DNA from: JADGHE01 sp035716025
Lineage (GTDB): Bacteria; Pseudomonadota; Alphaproteobacteria; Rhizobiales; Xanthobacteraceae
Length of the DNA stretch: 64,000 nucleotides
Assembly: GCA_035716025.1 (NCBI GenBank)
Contig: DASTKH010000042.1
Span: 121,932 to 185,931 of the forward strand
Direction of reading: 5' to 3'
Part shown: in pieces, positions 14,856 through 23,521 of the stretch
How the letters are laid out: each line of letters opens with the position of its first letter
How positions within the stretch are numbered: the stretch's first letter is position 1
Notes under the pieces: generated by a model
What the model saw: the letters and a program-made list of their open reading frames with translations, nothing else
Databases searched by the model: none
Told to the model about the DNA's origin: nothing
Translations under genes and position numbers: made by a program

Positions 14856-16028
14856 ATGGCGGTTGCCAAGCCCGGCGTGCGGCCGGTCATTCCGCACTTC
14901 TCCTCCGGCCCATGCCCCAAGCGCCCCGGCTGGAGCCTTCAATCCCTCACCGACGCGCTTCTTGGGCGCTCCCACCGCGCCAAGGCAGGACGCGCCAAGC
15001 TCAAGCGCGCGATCGAACTCACCCGCGAAGTGCTGCAGGTGCCGGCGGATTTCCGCATTGGCATCGTGCCGGCTTCCGACACCGGCGCGGTCGAGATGGC
15101 GCTCTGGTCGCTGCTCGGCGCCCGCCCGGTCACCATGCTGGCCTGGGAGTCCTTCGGAGAGGGCTGGGTGACGGACGTCGTCAAGCAACTCAGGCTTAAC
15201 GACGCGACCGTGCTCCGCGCCGACTACGGGCAATTGCCCGACCTTTCGAAGGTCGATTTCGCCGGCGACGTGGTCTTCACCTGGAACGGAACGACCTCCG
15301 GCGTGCGAGTGCCGAACGGGGACTGGATTCCGGCCGATCGGCAGGGACTCACGATTTGCGACGCAACCTCTGCGGCTTTCGCGCAGCGCCTCGACTGGGG
15401 AAAGCTCGATGTCGCGACCTTCTCTTGGCAGAAGGCGTTGGGCGGGGAGGCTGCGCACGGCATGCTGGTTCTGTCCCCCCGTGCCGTCGCCCGGCTGGAA
15501 AGTTACACGCCTCCTTGGCCGCTGCCGAAAATCTTCCGGATGACCAAGGGCGGCAAGCTCAACGAAGGGATCTTCGAGGGCGAGACCATCAACACGCCGT
15601 CCATGCTCTGCGTGGAGGACTACCTGGACGCCCTCGAATGGGCGAAAGGGATCGGCGGGCTTGACGCGCTCGTCGCCCGCGCCGACGCGAACACGAAGGT
15701 GCTGGCCGATTGGGTCGCCCGGACGCCCTGGATCGATTTTCTGGCGGCGGAGCCCGCAACCCGTTCGAACACGTCGGTCTGCCTCAAGTTTACCGATCAG
15801 GCCGTCGCCTCGCTGCCGGTCGACGCACAGGGCGTTTTCGCCAAGGCGGTTGCCGCCCTTCTGGAAAAGGAGGGGGCCGCCTACGACATCGCCTATTATC
15901 GTGATGCGCCACCGGGACTGCGGATTTGGTGCGGCGCGACCGTCGAGAAGGCCGATGTCGAGGCGCTCGTGCCGTGGCTTGAATGGGCTTTCGCGAGCGC
16001 CAAGGAGGCCTTGCCGAAAGCGGCGTGA
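14856..16028 (+). CDS. serC: SerC, phosphoserine aminotransferase
   Basis: SerC is a PLP enzyme converting 3-phosphohydroxypyruvate and glutamate to phosphoserine; the same activity serves in pyridoxal phosphate synthesis. The 390-aa protein is of the alphaproteobacterial type, with 'HFSSGPCPKRPGW' at the N-terminus, 'GIVPASDTGAVEMALWSLLG' and the PLP lysine in 'SWQKALGGE' (Lys193). 'NTPSMLCVEDYLDALEW' follows further on. The start has GGAAGGG six bases upstream, which is partly paired in the leader RNA. serA follows on the same strand after 173 bp, so the two form the phosphorylated serine pathway. Confidence 0.96.
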   Translation: MAVAKPGVRPVIPHFSSGPCPKRPGWSLQSLTDALLGRSHRAKAGRAKLKRAIELTREVLQVPADFRIGIVPASDTGAVEMALWSLLGARPVTMLAWESFGEGWVTDVVKQLRLNDATVLRADYGQLPDLSKVDFAGDVVFTWNGTTSGVRVPNGDWIPADRQGLTICDATSAAFAQRLDWGKLDVATFSWQKALGGEAAHGMLVLSPRAVARLESYTPPWPLPKIFRMTKGGKLNEGIFEGETINTPSMLCVEDYLDALEWAKGIGGLDALVARADANTKVLADWVARTPWIDFLAAEPATRSNTSVCLKFTDQAVASLPVDAQGVFAKAVAALLEKEGAAYDIAYYRDAPPGLRIWCGATVEKADVEALVPWLEWAFASAKEALPKAA

Positions 16029-16201
16029 GAGACGCCGAAACCTGCCCCGGAGATCGTCGGCACGCGATCGGCGACGGGGCAGGGAACATCCCGCCGCTCT
16101 GCCGCTCGGCGGTGAGGCTTCGGTCCCTTTCCGCCAGAAACGCAAGACGCGCGGGCCCTGCCATCCGCGATTCTGATCTTCAGCTTCGGAACACCTGAAA
16201 C

Positions 16202-17788
16202 ATGACCCCACGCGTTCTCATTTCCGATGCCCTTTCGCCCTCCGCCGTCCAGATCTTCAAGGATCGCGGGCTCGAGGTCGAATTCCGGCCCGAGCTCGGC
16301 GCCGACAAGGAGAAGCTCGCCGCGGCGATCGGCGGCTATGACGGGCTTGCGATCCGATCGGCCACCAAGGTGACGGCGAAGCTCCTGCAGAACGCCAAGC
16401 GGCTGCGCGTGGTCGGCCGCGCCGGCATCGGCGTGGACAACGTGGATATTCCCGCCGCCACGGCGAAAGGCGTGATCGTGATGAACACGCCGTTCGGCAA
16501 CTCCATCACCACGGCCGAACATGCCATCACGCTGATGCTTGCCTTGGCGCGACAGATTCCCCAGGCGGACGCGTCGACGCAGGCCGGCAAGTGGGAGAAG
16601 AACCGCTTTCTCGGCGTCGAGATCACGGGCAAGACGCTCGGCATCATCGGCTGCGGCAATATCGGCTCGATCGTGGCCGACCGCGCGCACGGGCTGCGCA
16701 TGAAAGTGATCGCCTTCGATCCGTATCTCTCGCCCGAGCGCGCCCTCGACCTCGGTGTCGAGAAAGTGGAGCTTGCGGAACTCTTCCGCCGCGCCGACTT
16801 CATCACGCTCCACACGCCGCTCACCGAGCGCACGCGCAACATCATCGATGCCGACGCGATCGCCGCGATGAAGCCCGGGGTTCGGATCATCAATTGTGCC
16901 CGCGGCGGGCTCGTCGACGAGGTCGCGCTGCGCCGCGCTCTCGATTCCGGGCATGTGGGCGGGGCGGCCTTTGACGTTTTCAGCGTCGAGCCGGCTTACG
17001 AAAACCCGCTGTTCGGTCATCCGAACGTGGTGTGCACGCCGCATCTCGGGGCTTCCACGATGGAGGCACAGGAGAACGTGGCGCTGCAGATCGCCGAGCA
17101 AATGTCCGATTACCTGCTGAACGGCGCGATCTCCAACGCCGTGAACTTTCCTTCGATCTCGGCGGAGGAGGCCCCGAAGCTCAAGCCCTTCATCACGCTC
17201 GCAGAGCGGCTCGGCTCCTTTGCCGGCCAACTGACCGAGACCGGAATCAGCAAGGTGCAGATTTCCTACGAAGGGCTCGTCGCCCAGATGAACACGCGGG
17301 CGCTGACGTCCGCGGCGCTCTCGGGTCTGCTGCGGCCGATGCTGCAGGACGTGAATGTGGTCTCGGCCCCGGTTGTCGCCAAGGAACGCGGCATGATGGT
17401 CGAGGAGACGACGCGCGAGGGCCACTGCGACTACGAGAGCCTCATCACCGTTACGGTCGTGACCGAGCAGCAGACCCGCTTCGTTTCCGGCACGGTGTTC
17501 GCAGACGGAAGGCCTCGCATCGTGAACATCAAGGGCATCCGCATGGATGCGGAATTCGGTCCTTCGATGATTTACATCACGAACCTCGACAAGCCCGGAT
17601 TCATCGGCCGCTTCTCTTCCGTCCTCGGGGAGGCGGGCATCAATATCGCAACCTTCCATGTCGGACGTGAGGCGCCGGGCGGGAACGCGATCGCGTTGAT
17701 CGAGGTGGACGGAGAGGTGCCGCCGCACGTGCTGGCAAAGGTCCAGGCATTGCCGCAGGTCCAGTCGGCCAAGCCGCTCAAGTTCTGA
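16202..17788 (+). CDS. serA: SerA, D-3-phosphoglycerate dehydrogenase
   Basis: SerA catalyses the first step of serine synthesis, NAD-dependent oxidation of 3-phosphoglycerate. The 528-aa long form has a catalytic domain with the dinucleotide motif GCGNIG at 150-155, the Arg of 'NCARGGLVDE' and the His of 'CTPHLGAST'. An allosteric substrate-binding domain follows (about 315-445), then a C-terminal ACT domain (from about 455, 'YITNLDKPGFIGRFSSVLGEAGINIATF'), which in this family senses serine. The ribosome-binding site is weak. The tail is followed by a short GC stem (17795-17815) lacking a T-run. Confidence 0.97.
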   Translation: MTPRVLISDALSPSAVQIFKDRGLEVEFRPELGADKEKLAAAIGGYDGLAIRSATKVTAKLLQNAKRLRVVGRAGIGVDNVDIPAATAKGVIVMNTPFGNSITTAEHAITLMLALARQIPQADASTQAGKWEKNRFLGVEITGKTLGIIGCGNIGSIVADRAHGLRMKVIAFDPYLSPERALDLGVEKVELAELFRRADFITLHTPLTERTRNIIDADAIAAMKPGVRIINCARGGLVDEVALRRALDSGHVGGAAFDVFSVEPAYENPLFGHPNVVCTPHLGASTMEAQENVALQIAEQMSDYLLNGAISNAVNFPSISAEEAPKLKPFITLAERLGSFAGQLTETGISKVQISYEGLVAQMNTRALTSAALSGLLRPMLQDVNVVSAPVVAKERGMMVEETTREGHCDYESLITVTVVTEQQTRFVSGTVFADGRPRIVNIKGIRMDAEFGPSMIYITNLDKPGFIGRFSSVLGEAGINIATFHVGREAPGGNAIALIEVDGEVPPHVLAKVQALPQVQSAKPLKF

Positions 17789-18326
17789 GGCCGCCCCTCT
17801 CCTCCGGAAAGGGGATTCGCCCAAGGTCGGGACGCGGGCTTTGGCCGTTGCCCGGTTCGGGCCACGACATCGCCCCGCGCGCGGCCAAATTTCGTCTTCC
17901 TCCGGCGCAACTGCAGGACGCATGCTCGCGCAAGCCGCGGAATTCGTCAAAACTGCGTGCTGAGCTAAAATATGTCCAATTTTCGGAGGAGCGATGCCAT
18001 GGTCCATTCGGCGCCGACCGCCAATGCGGGCGAGAGTCTCGAAGGTCGCGGGCCGGCCCGCCAGGAAAGAGGGACGTAACGTCTGGTCGGGGGCAGAGAG
18101 TCCGACCGATGTGGCCGGTCCATGACGTCGGCGGAAATCGCGAATGTCGGCGCGGGACTGCGGTAGACGGAGACAAGGCGCTTCGTTCAAACATAACGGA
18201 CGAAAAACCGAAGGAAGTCTGCCTTTCCGAATGTGTTGACGAAACATCCGGTCAAGTGTTCGTGCAGATGATGTGGCGCGGGCGGCCGATCTGCGGGCGG
18301 CGCGTCGAAGAGTGCTGAGGGCAAGT
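17789..18326. other. Long intergenic region before purA
   Basis: No well-supported gene lies in this 538-bp stretch. It begins with a short inverted repeat CCCCT...AGGGG of a type also seen elsewhere in the window. A 43-codon frame (17994-18125) sits behind a good GGAGGAG sequence, but its Arg/Pro-rich product looks like random GC-rich translation. An inverted repeat TTGAC-N9-GTCAA lies near 18236-18254, and TTGACG in it could be a -35 element of purA, although no matching -10 is evident. Confidence 0.4.
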
Positions 18327-19616
18327 ATGGCGAATGTCGTAGTGGTCGGCTCCCAGTGGGGCGACGAGGGCAAAGGGAAGATCGTCGATTGGCTTTCGTC
18401 GCAGGCCGACATCGTCGTGCGGTTTCAGGGCGGCCACAATGCCGGTCACACGCTGGTGATCGACGGCAAGGTGTTCAAATTGTCGCTCTTGCCCTCGGGT
18501 GTGGTCCGGGCCGGGAAGCTCTCGGTGATCGGCAACGGGGTCGTCATCGACCCGTGGGCGCTTCTCGAAGAGATCGCTCGTCTCGCCGACCAGGGTGTTC
18601 GGGTGAGCCCGGATAATCTACGCATTGCCGAGAATGCCACCTTGATCCTTCCCCTCCATCGCGATCTCGATGCCTTGCGCGAGGCATCGAACACCGGTCG
18701 CCTTGGGACCACCCGGCGGGGTATCGGTCCGGCCTACGAGGATAAGGTCGGCCGCCGCGCGATCCGCCTCATGGATCTCGCCGACTTCAAGACGCTGCGG
18801 GCGAAAATCGACCGCCTGCTCGTGCACCACAATGCGCTTCGGCGCGGGCTCGGCCTTGAGGAGTACGACGCGCAGACGATCTACGACGAACTCGCCGCCA
18901 TCGCGCCGCGCGTTCTGCCGTTCATGGATTGCGTGTGGTCGCTGCTCGAGGCCAAGCGGCGCGAGGGCAGGCGCATCCTTTTCGAAGGCGCGCAGGGGGC
19001 ATTGCTTGACGTCGATCACGGCACCTACCCCTATGTCACCTCGTCCAACACGGTTGCAGCCCAGGCAGCAATCGGCTCGGGCCTCGGGCCGGCCGCGATC
19101 GACTACGTGCTCGGCATCTGCAAGGCCTATACGACGCGCGTCGGCGACGGGCCGTTCCCGACCGAGCTCGACAACGAGATCGGGCATCGCATCGGGGATC
19201 GCGGCCGCGAATTCGGCACTGTGACGGGGCGCCGGCGGCGCTGCGGCTGGTTCGATTCGGTGCTCGTTCGCCAGACCTGCCGGACGAGCGGTATCCATGG
19301 GCTCGCCTTGACGAAGCTCGATATCCTGGACGGGTTCGAGCGAATCGATGTGTGCATCGGCTATAAGCTCGACGGGCAGGACATCGATTACTTGCCGGCT
19401 GGAGAAGGGGCTCAGGCGCGGCTCGAGCCTGTCTACGAGACCGTCGAAGGCTGGCAGGAGTCGACTGCCGGGGCGCGCTCTTGGGCGGAATTGCCGGCGC
19501 AGGCCGTCAAGTATGTGCGCCGGATCGAAGAGCTGGTGGGGTGTCCGGTCGCGTTGTTGTCAACCAGTCCGGAACGGGAGGACACGATTCTTGTGCAAAA
19601 CCCGTTTGAGCTTTAA
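18327..19616 (+). CDS. purA: PurA, adenylosuccinate synthetase
   Basis: PurA condenses IMP and aspartate using GTP to give adenylosuccinate, the committed step to AMP. The 429-aa protein has the P-loop-like GDEGKGK at 12-18 with catalytic Asp13, His41 in 'GGHNAGHT', the 'FEGAQGALLDVDHGTYPYVTSSNT' region and the C-terminal 'LSTSPEREDTI' GTP-binding segment. The start has GAGGGC upstream; an in-frame upstream ATG lacks a ribosome-binding site and would add non-conserved residues. The next gene starts 39 bp downstream on the same strand. Confidence 0.98.
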   Translation: MANVVVVGSQWGDEGKGKIVDWLSSQADIVVRFQGGHNAGHTLVIDGKVFKLSLLPSGVVRAGKLSVIGNGVVIDPWALLEEIARLADQGVRVSPDNLRIAENATLILPLHRDLDALREASNTGRLGTTRRGIGPAYEDKVGRRAIRLMDLADFKTLRAKIDRLLVHHNALRRGLGLEEYDAQTIYDELAAIAPRVLPFMDCVWSLLEAKRREGRRILFEGAQGALLDVDHGTYPYVTSSNTVAAQAAIGSGLGPAAIDYVLGICKAYTTRVGDGPFPTELDNEIGHRIGDRGREFGTVTGRRRRCGWFDSVLVRQTCRTSGIHGLALTKLDILDGFERIDVCIGYKLDGQDIDYLPAGEGAQARLEPVYETVEGWQESTAGARSWAELPAQAVKYVRRIEELVGCPVALLSTSPEREDTILVQNPFEL

Positions 19617-19655
19617 GCACAGAGCGAGCACGTCGCTCATGGTCAGCCGTCATCG

Positions 19656-21200
19656 ATGACCGACTACTACCCCTTGCTCGCACGCGCCGTTGCCGGTCTG
19701 GAGAAGAACACCGGTGAAGCGCGCAGGGCCCTCTACGAGCGTGCGCGCAACGCGTTGCTTGCGCAGTTGCGCAGCACCACGCCGCCGCTGAGCGAGCCGG
19801 AGATCACGCGCGAACGGCTGGCCCTGGAAGAGGCCGTCAGGAAAGTGGAGGCGGAGGCTGCCCGGCGGGCACGCTTTGCCGCTCCGCCGCCGCGCCCTTC
19901 CCCGCCGCGCCCGTCGCCTCCATTGCCGGACAAGGGAAAGCGGCCGAGCAAGCCCGAGGAGGGAGCGCCCGGCGCCGCGGCCTCCCCGCCCGGAAAGCCC
20001 GAGCCGTACGGTCCGCCGACGCCCGAACACCTGCGCACGACCGAAACGACTGAACCACCGCGCAAGGAGGACGGGGTCAAGGGTCTCCGCGACGTCGTGG
20101 CCGACGCCGAGTCGCTTGGTGATGCAACGGCGCAGGCCTCGCGCACTGCGCGCGAGGCCTATGCGGCCGTACCGAGCGACGTGCCGGAGCTCGATCGGGT
20201 GGAGCCGCGCGTCGAACCGGCGGGCCTTCGTCCGCCCCCCCGGGAACGGACCCGGCCCGCACCGCCTCCGCCGCCCGGCTGGGCGCCGCCCGGCCGCCCA
20301 ACGGAAGACATCAGCGACGAACCGATCAAGCCTCGCCGCCCGCCGGGACCGCTGCCGCGGCGGACGCCCGACTTCGACACGGAGGAGCCGGCCCCCAATC
20401 CTGCCCGACGCGGCCTCATCGCCGCGCTCGTCACGGTCCTGGTCATTACCTCGCTCGGTGCCGCCGCGTACTGGCAACGCGAGCGCATCTCGGCCCTCTT
20501 CGGTGTCGTGCGCGGGCTTGGGCCGCAGGGGCAGAAGGCGGCGGCTCCCGCGCGGCCCAAGATTGAGGACAGAGTGGGCCAGGAGAGCGCGCCGGCCGGC
20601 CAGCCGAATCAGCAGCAGAGCGGCACCCCATCCACAAAGCCCGCGCAGCCTCCGCCCGCCGTCGCGCAGCGTGTCGTCCTCTACGAGGAGGACCCGAGCA
20701 ATCCGCAGGGCAATCGCTATGTCGGGTCTGCTCTTTGGCGGACCGAAACGGTCTCTCCGGGGCCTGGCCTTTCGCCCGAGCTCGCGGTTCGCGTCGACGT
20801 GGAAGTGCCGGAACGGCGGATGCAGATGACCATGTCGATCCGCCGCAACACCGATCAGGCGCTGCCGGCAAGCCATACGGTCGAGATCATGTTCACCCTG
20901 CCGTCCGATTTTCCCTTCGGCGGCGTCGCCAACGTGCCCGGGCTCCTCATGAAGGAGGCCGAGCAGGCCCGCGGCGCGCCGCTCTCCGGGCTTGCCGTCA
21001 AGGTGACGAACGGCTTCTTCCTGATCGGCCTCTCCGCCGTCGAGGCCGATCGGCAGCGCAACGTGCAGCTGCTGCGCGAGCGCAGCTGGTTCGACATTCC
21101 GATCGTCTATAACAACGGTCGGCGGGCGATCCTTGCGCTCGAGAAGGGCAATCCGGGGGAACGCGCCTTTGAGGAGGCCTTTACCGCCTGGCGGCCTTAG
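19656..21200 (+). CDS. Conserved-looking single-pass membrane protein of unknown function
   Basis: I do not recognise a named family. The 514-aa product has an N-terminal cytoplasmic segment (about 1-75), predicted helical and rich in Ala/Arg/Glu. A Pro/Arg-rich disordered region follows (about 75-245), then one transmembrane helix near residues 252-270 ('GLIAALVTVLVITSLGAAAY'). A second low-complexity linker leads to a folded periplasmic domain of about 170 residues ending near the C-terminus ('RAILALEKGNPGERAFEEAF'). The N-terminal part begins 'MTDYYPLLARAVAGLEKN'. It follows purA by 39 bp and may be cotranscribed. Function is unknown; a role in envelope signalling is only a guess from topology. 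Confidence 0.75.
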   Translation: MTDYYPLLARAVAGLEKNTGEARRALYERARNALLAQLRSTTPPLSEPEITRERLALEEAVRKVEAEAARRARFAAPPPRPSPPRPSPPLPDKGKRPSKPEEGAPGAAASPPGKPEPYGPPTPEHLRTTETTEPPRKEDGVKGLRDVVADAESLGDATAQASRTAREAYAAVPSDVPELDRVEPRVEPAGLRPPPRERTRPAPPPPPGWAPPGRPTEDISDEPIKPRRPPGPLPRRTPDFDTEEPAPNPARRGLIAALVTVLVITSLGAAAYWQRERISALFGVVRGLGPQGQKAAAPARPKIEDRVGQESAPAGQPNQQQSGTPSTKPAQPPPAVAQRVVLYEEDPSNPQGNRYVGSALWRTETVSPGPGLSPELAVRVDVEVPERRMQMTMSIRRNTDQALPASHTVEIMFTLPSDFPFGGVANVPGLLMKEAEQARGAPLSGLAVKVTNGFFLIGLSAVEADRQRNVQLLRERSWFDIPIVYNNGRRAILALEKGNPGERAFEEAFTAWRP

Positions 21201-21203
21201 GGC

Positions 21204-22040
21204 TCAACGCGCGGCGCCGGCAACGCTCCGGGCATTCGCCCGCACGGCGGAATCTTCTTCGCGGCGGAATTGATAGATGCGCATCCAGTCCGCGAAGGCG
21301 GCCGGGCTCGGCGACTGGTAGAGGAGGCGGCGGCTCGGCGCGAGGCCGATGGCGCGCCCAAGCTCCGCCATAGCTTCCGTCGTCTTCAGCAGCACGGCGT
21401 TGCAATCGAGCACCAGGGCGCCGTCCACTTCGCGGATATTTTCCCGCCGGATGATGGCGTTGACGGTTGCGCAGGCCGCGAGAATGACCTCCGCGCCCTG
21501 ACCGGCAAGGCGGCGCGCTTCCGCGATGAAGCGGTCGGTCATGGCCGCGGGGCTGGAAAACGCCGTCTGCACCGCGTTGAAGTCAATGCCGAGATCGCCG
21601 AAGGGAATATGTCGCGCCGACAGCCCGTATTCGAAGGCCTTGCGGTCATAGTACTGCGCCTGTTTGGCATGGAACGCGACGCCCGAGAATTTGTGGCCGA
21701 ACATGCAGGCGCTGAGCATGCTGCACTCGCCGAGCCCCAGCACGGGAATGCGGAGGACTTCCCGCGCTTCCTGCATGGCGGGATCGAGAAAGCAGCCGAT
21801 GGCGATTGCGTCCACACCGGCGTCCTGCGCCTGGATCAATTTGTTGAGCACACCGCCGGGCCCGTAGGTATTCACCGCCACGACAGCGTTGTAATGCAGG
21901 TCCATAGACCCGTCGTCGACGCCATTAATGAGAATTTCCGTTTCCGGTCGCTTCAGCGCCTCCAGATGGCCGGAAAGGGTGTTGCGGTAATCATGCAGGC
22001 GGTGAATGGGCGTGCTGCTCTGCCACCAGATTTTCGCCAT
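21204..22040 (-). CDS. Asp/Glu/hydantoin racemase-family protein
   Basis: The 278-aa protein has the two-cysteine architecture of the aspartate/glutamate/hydantoin racemase superfamily: Cys83 in 'AIAIGCFLDPA' and Cys190 in 'VILAACATVNA'. These are the acid/base pair in cofactor-independent racemases and the nucleophile in maleate cis-trans isomerase and arylmalonate decarboxylase relatives. 'GPGG', 'VLGLGECSMLSA' and 'GAEVILAACAT' also fit. The exact reaction cannot be fixed. It is divergent from an acyl-CoA dehydrogenase, with a perfect TTGAC-N4-GTCAA palindrome between the two, so the two sides may be co-regulated. Confidence 0.82.
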   Translation of the reverse strand: MAKIWWQSSTPIHRLHDYRNTLSGHLEALKRPETEILINGVDDGSMDLHYNAVVAVNTYGPGGVLNKLIQAQDAGVDAIAIGCFLDPAMQEAREVLRIPVLGLGECSMLSACMFGHKFSGVAFHAKQAQYYDRKAFEYGLSARHIPFGDLGIDFNAVQTAFSSPAAMTDRFIAEARRLAGQGAEVILAACATVNAIIRRENIREVDGALVLDCNAVLLKTTEAMAELGRAIGLAPSRRLLYQSPSPAAFADWMRIYQFRREEDSAVRANARSVAGAAR

Positions 22041-22102
22041 GACTTGTTCCGTTTCGTCCGAACTTGGAAGACCGAGGCTTGCTTGTCAGAGCCGAGGAAG
22101 CT

Positions 22103-22116
22103 TTGACATAGGTCAA
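22103..22116. promoter_or_regulatory. FNR/FixK-type palindrome between divergent racemase and acyl-CoA dehydrogenase genes
   Basis: TTGAC-ATAG-GTCAA is a perfect inverted repeat and fits the alphaproteobacterial FixK/FnrL anaerobox pattern TTGA-N6-TCAA. It lies 63 bp upstream of the racemase-family gene and 88 bp upstream of the acyl-CoA dehydrogenase gene. Control by an FNR-family regulator is inferred; other regulators can also use such palindromes. Confidence 0.5.
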
Positions 22117-22204
22117 GTGGCGGCCGGCGCGGTCAGCCACATTGGGCTCATGTTGAAGCGGCGACCTCCGCAAGGGAGGCCGGCGAGGGAAACGGCGGTG
22201 AGAC

Positions 22205-23347
22205 ATGGATTTTTCCTTTACGCGCGACCAGGAGGCCTTGCGCGATCATCTGCGGGAATTGTTGGACGACGTCTGCCCGCCCGACTATGCGGCCCATTGC
22301 GACGCCGAGGCGCGGCCGCCGCGTGAAGCCTATCAGGCGCTTGCCAAGCAGGGCTGGTTCGGCCTGATCCTGCCCGCCGAATACGGGGGAATGGGCGGAT
22401 CGGCGATCGACCTTGCGATCCTGCTTGAGGAAACCGGCCGCCACTTCGAGGAGCTCGCGATGTGGGTGTTCCGCACCCTTACCTATGGCGGCTATGCGGT
22501 GATGCGGGACGGCACCCCCGAGCAGAAGAAGGAGCTTCTGCCGAAAGTGCTGAACGGCGAAGCAAGCTTCTGCTTCGGGCTGACGGAGCCGGCTTCGGGC
22601 TCGGATGCAGCGGCGCTCACCACGCGCGCCACACGCCGTGGCAACGGTTTCGTCATCAACGGGCAGAAGGTGTTCACCTCGGGAATGGACATCAGTGATT
22701 ACTGCCTCCTGGTCGCGCGCACGAGCACGGGCGAACGCAAGCAGCAGGGGATCACGACTTTCCTCGTCGACACCAAATCGCCGGGCATCGAGGTGCGTAA
22801 GATCGCGACCCTCGGGCAACGCGCGATCGGCACGACGCAGGTCTTCTACAACGATGTGAGCGTCCCCGCCTCGGCGGTTCTCGGAGAAGTGGACCAAGGC
22901 TGGCAGGCCGTCGATTCCTATCTCTGGTACGAGCGGCTCTGCCTCTCCGCGGCGCGTACCGGCGCTGCGCAAGCCGCCTTCGATTACGCGCTCGACTATG
23001 CCAAGAACCGCAAGCAGTTCGGCCGGCCGATCGGCTCTTTCCAGGCGATCGCGCACAAATTCGCGGACATGAAGGTGATGCTCGATGTGTCCCGCACCTT
23101 GGTCTACCGCTTCGCCTGGCTGATGTCGGAAGGCAAGGCGACGCGCAGCGACGCCGCGGTGCTCAAGCTCTATACCGGGGAGACCTACAAGGCGGTCTCG
23201 GACTTGGGCCTGCAGGTACTCGGCGGCTACGGCTACTGCATGGAATATCCGATGCAGCGCTTCTTCCGCGATTCCCGTCTCGCGGTGATCGGGGGCGGCA
23301 CGTCCGAAATCCAGCGCAACATCATCGCCAAGGGGCTCGGCCTGTGA
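22205..23347 (+). CDS. Acyl-CoA dehydrogenase
   Basis: This FAD flavoenzyme oxidises an acyl-CoA thioester to the 2-enoyl-CoA. The 380-aa protein has the standard N-terminal helical domain and a middle domain with 'FCFGLTEPASGSDAAALTTRA' and 'GQKVFTSGMDIS'. The C-terminal domain carries 'RKQFGRPIGSFQAIAHKFADM', the likely catalytic Glu in 'GGYGYCMEYPMQRFFRD' and 'GGGTSEIQRNIIAKGLGL'. Chain-length specificity is not readable. It heads a plus-strand run with a CoA-transferase, a TRAP-binding-like protein and a beta-hydroxyacid dehydrogenase, suggesting activation and oxidation of an unidentified carboxylic acid. Confidence 0.93.
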   Translation: MDFSFTRDQEALRDHLRELLDDVCPPDYAAHCDAEARPPREAYQALAKQGWFGLILPAEYGGMGGSAIDLAILLEETGRHFEELAMWVFRTLTYGGYAVMRDGTPEQKKELLPKVLNGEASFCFGLTEPASGSDAAALTTRATRRGNGFVINGQKVFTSGMDISDYCLLVARTSTGERKQQGITTFLVDTKSPGIEVRKIATLGQRAIGTTQVFYNDVSVPASAVLGEVDQGWQAVDSYLWYERLCLSAARTGAAQAAFDYALDYAKNRKQFGRPIGSFQAIAHKFADMKVMLDVSRTLVYRFAWLMSEGKATRSDAAVLKLYTGETYKAVSDLGLQVLGGYGYCMEYPMQRFFRDSRLAVIGGGTSEIQRNIIAKGLGL

Positions 23348-23521
23348 GGCGGAGCGGCCCGCCCCGACAGCGAGGTCACCGAACGGGCCCGGCGGGGCGG
23401 CGGAGTTGCGCTTCTCGCGATGCGGCCGTGCTTGCGGTCGCGGCGCGCTTTCTGGAATAGATGGCCCCGGCTCGGCGCACGGGGCGCCGCGCCGCGGGTC
23501 GGTAGGAGTGCATAAGGTCCG

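Noticed and set aside
17994..18125. 43-codon frame with strong GGAGGAG upstream
   Set aside because: The product is Arg/Pro-rich without pattern, and a 26-codon alternative frame starts five bases later; not enough to call a gene.
18236..18254. FNR-type box before purA
   Set aside because: The half-sites TTGAC and GTCAA are present, but the spacer is nine bases rather than four.
15896..18412. 838-codon minus-strand open frame over serC end, serA and purA start
   Set aside because: It is a shadow of serA in another frame, with no ribosome-binding site and no recognisable protein pattern.
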